A stretch of 64,000 bases of DNA. Source: Qipengyuania mesophila. GTDB taxonomy: Bacteria > Pseudomonadota > Alphaproteobacteria > Sphingomonadales > Sphingomonadaceae. The translations under genes and the position numbers were made by a program. The notes beneath the pieces are model-generated. The model did not search any database. It was not told the origin of the DNA and saw only the letters and a program-made list of their open reading frames with translations. This document shows positions 62,482-64,000 of this stretch, piece after piece. Positions within the stretch are counted from its first letter, which is position 1. Each line of letters begins with the position of its first letter. The stretch is taken from positions 124,001-188,000 of the forward strand of contig NZ_JAIGNU010000002.1 in the NCBI RefSeq assembly GCF_019711655.1. The letters run 5' to 3'.

Positions 62482-64000
62482 TCAGAACATCTTCCGCAGG
62501 TCGATGCCGAGATAGCGGCCCACCGGATCGATCCGGCGCGGGTCGTAGGCATCGGGCACGTCGCCATTGGCGTCGACCACGCGGCGCTGACCGTCGAAGA
62601 TATTGTCGACCACGAAGGCGACGCGGAAGCCCTTCAGGAAGCCCTCCTCGCGCTGGAGTATCTCGCCGAGGTCGGCGAACAGCCGCAGGTCGAAGGTGAC
62701 CAGATCGCCGAAGAAGAGGTCGCTCGATCCGGGCAGCCCGCTGCCGCGCAGCACCGCCTCGCCGAGGTAATTGCCCGAAAGGCGCGCGCCATAACCGTTC
62801 ATGAACATGCCGCCTTCGAGCCGCGTGCTGTGCCTGGGGATCGCCCCGCTGCCGAGCACATAGCCGTCGAGCTGGTCGAACACCGGCCCGCCTTCGGCCA
62901 GTGTGACCTCGTTCTGCAGGGCGATGGTGTGGTTGAGATTGACGAAATAGCGCCCGCCTCCGCCGCGCCGGGCGAAGGGATTCATCCCCGCCCCGCCGCC
63001 GCGCTGGCCGCCCTCGCCGCGCGGCGGGCCGCCGGCACCGTCTGCCGCGCACATGCGGGTGCGGAACTGGCCGAGCCGCTCCTGGTCGATCTCGCCATCC
63101 TCGCCGCGCAGCCGTTCGAGCATCTGCAGGGGTAATTCGTCGATCCGCGGCGGTTCGGCACACAGCGCCTCGCGCATGGCAGCGAAGCGGCCGACATCGG
63201 CCTCGCCATCGGCGCTGCACAGGCGCTGGCGCAGCATCTCGACCCGCACGGGATCGGGATTGCCGTCGGCATCGACCAGCCGCGCGCGCATGCCCTCGGG
63301 CAGCTGCGACAGGTCTGGCGTGTCCGAGGCCGGCGTGGCGCAAAACTGTTCGCGCAACTGGGCGAAGCGTTCGGGATCGAAGCGCGGCTGCTGGCTCTCT
63401 CCGCCACCGCCGCCACCGAACCCGCCCGGCGGGCCCCCGCGCGAACCGCCGGAGCGGCCGCCCCCGGATTCATCCGAACCGCCGATGCGCCCGCGCATCG
63501 AGAGGCCGAAGCTGAGCGTGCGGCTGCGTGTCTCGTAAAGCGTCACCGGACGCCGGTCGATGGCCAGCAGCTCGCCCCCCGCATCGCGCGTCACCCGCTC
63601 AGGAAAGGCCTGTTCGAAGGCGGCGGTAAAGGCGGGCGAGGACAGCGTCACGTCGCGCGAGCGGTTGATGCCGTAGTCGACCTGCAGCCGCATGCCGTCG
63701 ATCGGCAGTTCCCAATTGGCCCCCAGCTTCCAGTCCGACTGCGTCTCCGCGCCGAGATTGGGATTGCCGCCGGCGGTAACCGTGGCGAGCACGTCCTGCC
63801 CGGTCGCGAAATCGAACACGGGCACGTTGAATTCATCGATCCGTGGATTGCCCAGCGCCGAGATCCCCGGTGCCGCCTCGCGCCAGATGCGCGTGACCTG
63901 GAAGTTGAGCTTCTCGACGGGCGACCAGTTGAGGCCCGCGGTCCAGTTGGCGAGGCTACCGAAATCGGACAGGTCCTCGGCCCCGGCGGACAGGTTGAGG
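62482..64000 (-). CDS. TonB-dependent receptor, 3' part only (start beyond window)
   Basis: The frame stays open to the right edge of the window, so the N-terminal signal and plug are missing. The barrel part shows SDFGSLANWTAGLNWSPVEK, GGNPNLGAETQSDWKLGANW and the end VGRYLGIDLRKMF with terminal aromatic residue. A large insertion (bases about 62980-63480) holds a Gly/Ser-rich linker, two copies of an about 55-residue unit with two cysteines each (LREQFCA...LRQRLCSADG and MREALCA...FRTRMCAADG), then another Gly-rich linker. This insert is unlike the rest of the barrel. Confidence 0.9.
   Translation of the reverse strand, partial: LNLSAGAEDLSDFGSLANWTAGLNWSPVEKLNFQVTRIWREAAPGISALGNPRIDEFNVPVFDFATGQDVLATVTAGGNPNLGAETQSDWKLGANWELPIDGMRLQVDYGINRSRDVTLSSPAFTAAFEQAFPERVTRDAGGELLAIDRRPVTLYETRSRTLSFGLSMRGRIGGSDESGGGRSGGSRGGPPGGFGGGGGGESQQPRFDPERFAQLREQFCATPASDTPDLSQLPEGMRARLVDADGNPDPVRVEMLRQRLCSADGEADVGRFAAMREALCAEPPRIDELPLQMLERLRGEDGEIDQERLGQFRTRMCAADGAGGPPRGEGGQRGGGAGMNPFARRGGGGRYFVNLNHTIALQNEVTLAEGGPVFDQLDGYVLGSGAIPRHSTRLEGGMFMNGYGARLSGNYLGEAVLRGSGLPGSSDLFFGDLVTFDLRLFADLGEILQREEGFLKGFRVAFVVDNIFDGQRRVVDANGDVPDAYDPRRIDPVGRYLGIDLRKMF

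Overview
The window reads as chromosomal DNA of a high-GC alphaproteobacterium, most likely a sphingomonad of the Erythrobacteraceae type. Pointers are the short-form HisG, two Usg-family small proteins, TonB-dependent receptors, the CIRCE/sigma-32 heat-shock signals and a CsgH-type curli chaperone. Genes are dense, often with ATGA or GTGA overlaps. This is inference from protein families; no rRNA or species marker is present.

1-13.7 kb is mostly housekeeping: an epoxide-hydrolase-like enzyme, a DUF2332 protein, hisG-hisD-nusB, an inserted unknown gene, thiL, a K+-independent proton pyrophosphatase (hppA), a four-gene cluster of unknown function (two CelD/BioF2-type acyltransferases, a JmjC-like cupin, a multi-pass membrane protein) and tesB. 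14-19.6 kb holds, on the minus strand, a TonB-dependent receptor, a small exported protein and a NarL-type two-component pair; a 7-2-7 palindrome lies between the regulator and the exported-protein gene.

19.8-33 kb is a stress island. It opens with a complete RNA-repair system: rtcR, divergent from rsr (Ro60/TROVE protein), then five tandem tRNA-like Y RNAs, rtcB (RNA ligase), an RlaP-type nucleotidyltransferase and rtcA (RNA cyclase). A sigma-54 promoter and a perfect palindrome sit between rtcR and rsr. Next come a usg pair, a groES-groEL copy with CIRCE and a GroEL lacking the usual Gly-Met tail, a DUF465 protein, two Hsp20 chaperones (one behind a possible ROSE thermometer) and a membrane-anchored HtrA-like protease. 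The five Y RNAs (23318-24079) are the most striking element. Each closes with a covarying stem carrying the same Ro-stem motif and encloses tRNA-like arms in circularly permuted order: T arm, closed acceptor hairpin, D arm.

33.6-47.2 kb is a functional-amyloid region: a LuxR-type regulator, a structured 0.7 kb intergenic stretch, csgF, csgG, three tandem giant curlin-repeat proteins (870, 816 and 492 aa), a CsgB-like curlin protein, an unknown exported protein, a CsgH-like chaperone, an unknown protein and a PilZ-XRE fusion regulator.

47.5-64 kb returns to general metabolism: DEAD-box helicase, a hydrolase fused to a membrane domain, a universal stress protein, an M28 peptidase, a DUF4238 gene overlapping uvrC, a CPBP protease, an APC permease, a BaiN-like flavoprotein, a wax ester synthase/DGAT with a lysine-rich tail, a lipase-like hydrolase, and the 3' part of a second TonB-dependent receptor with a cysteine-bearing duplicated insert.
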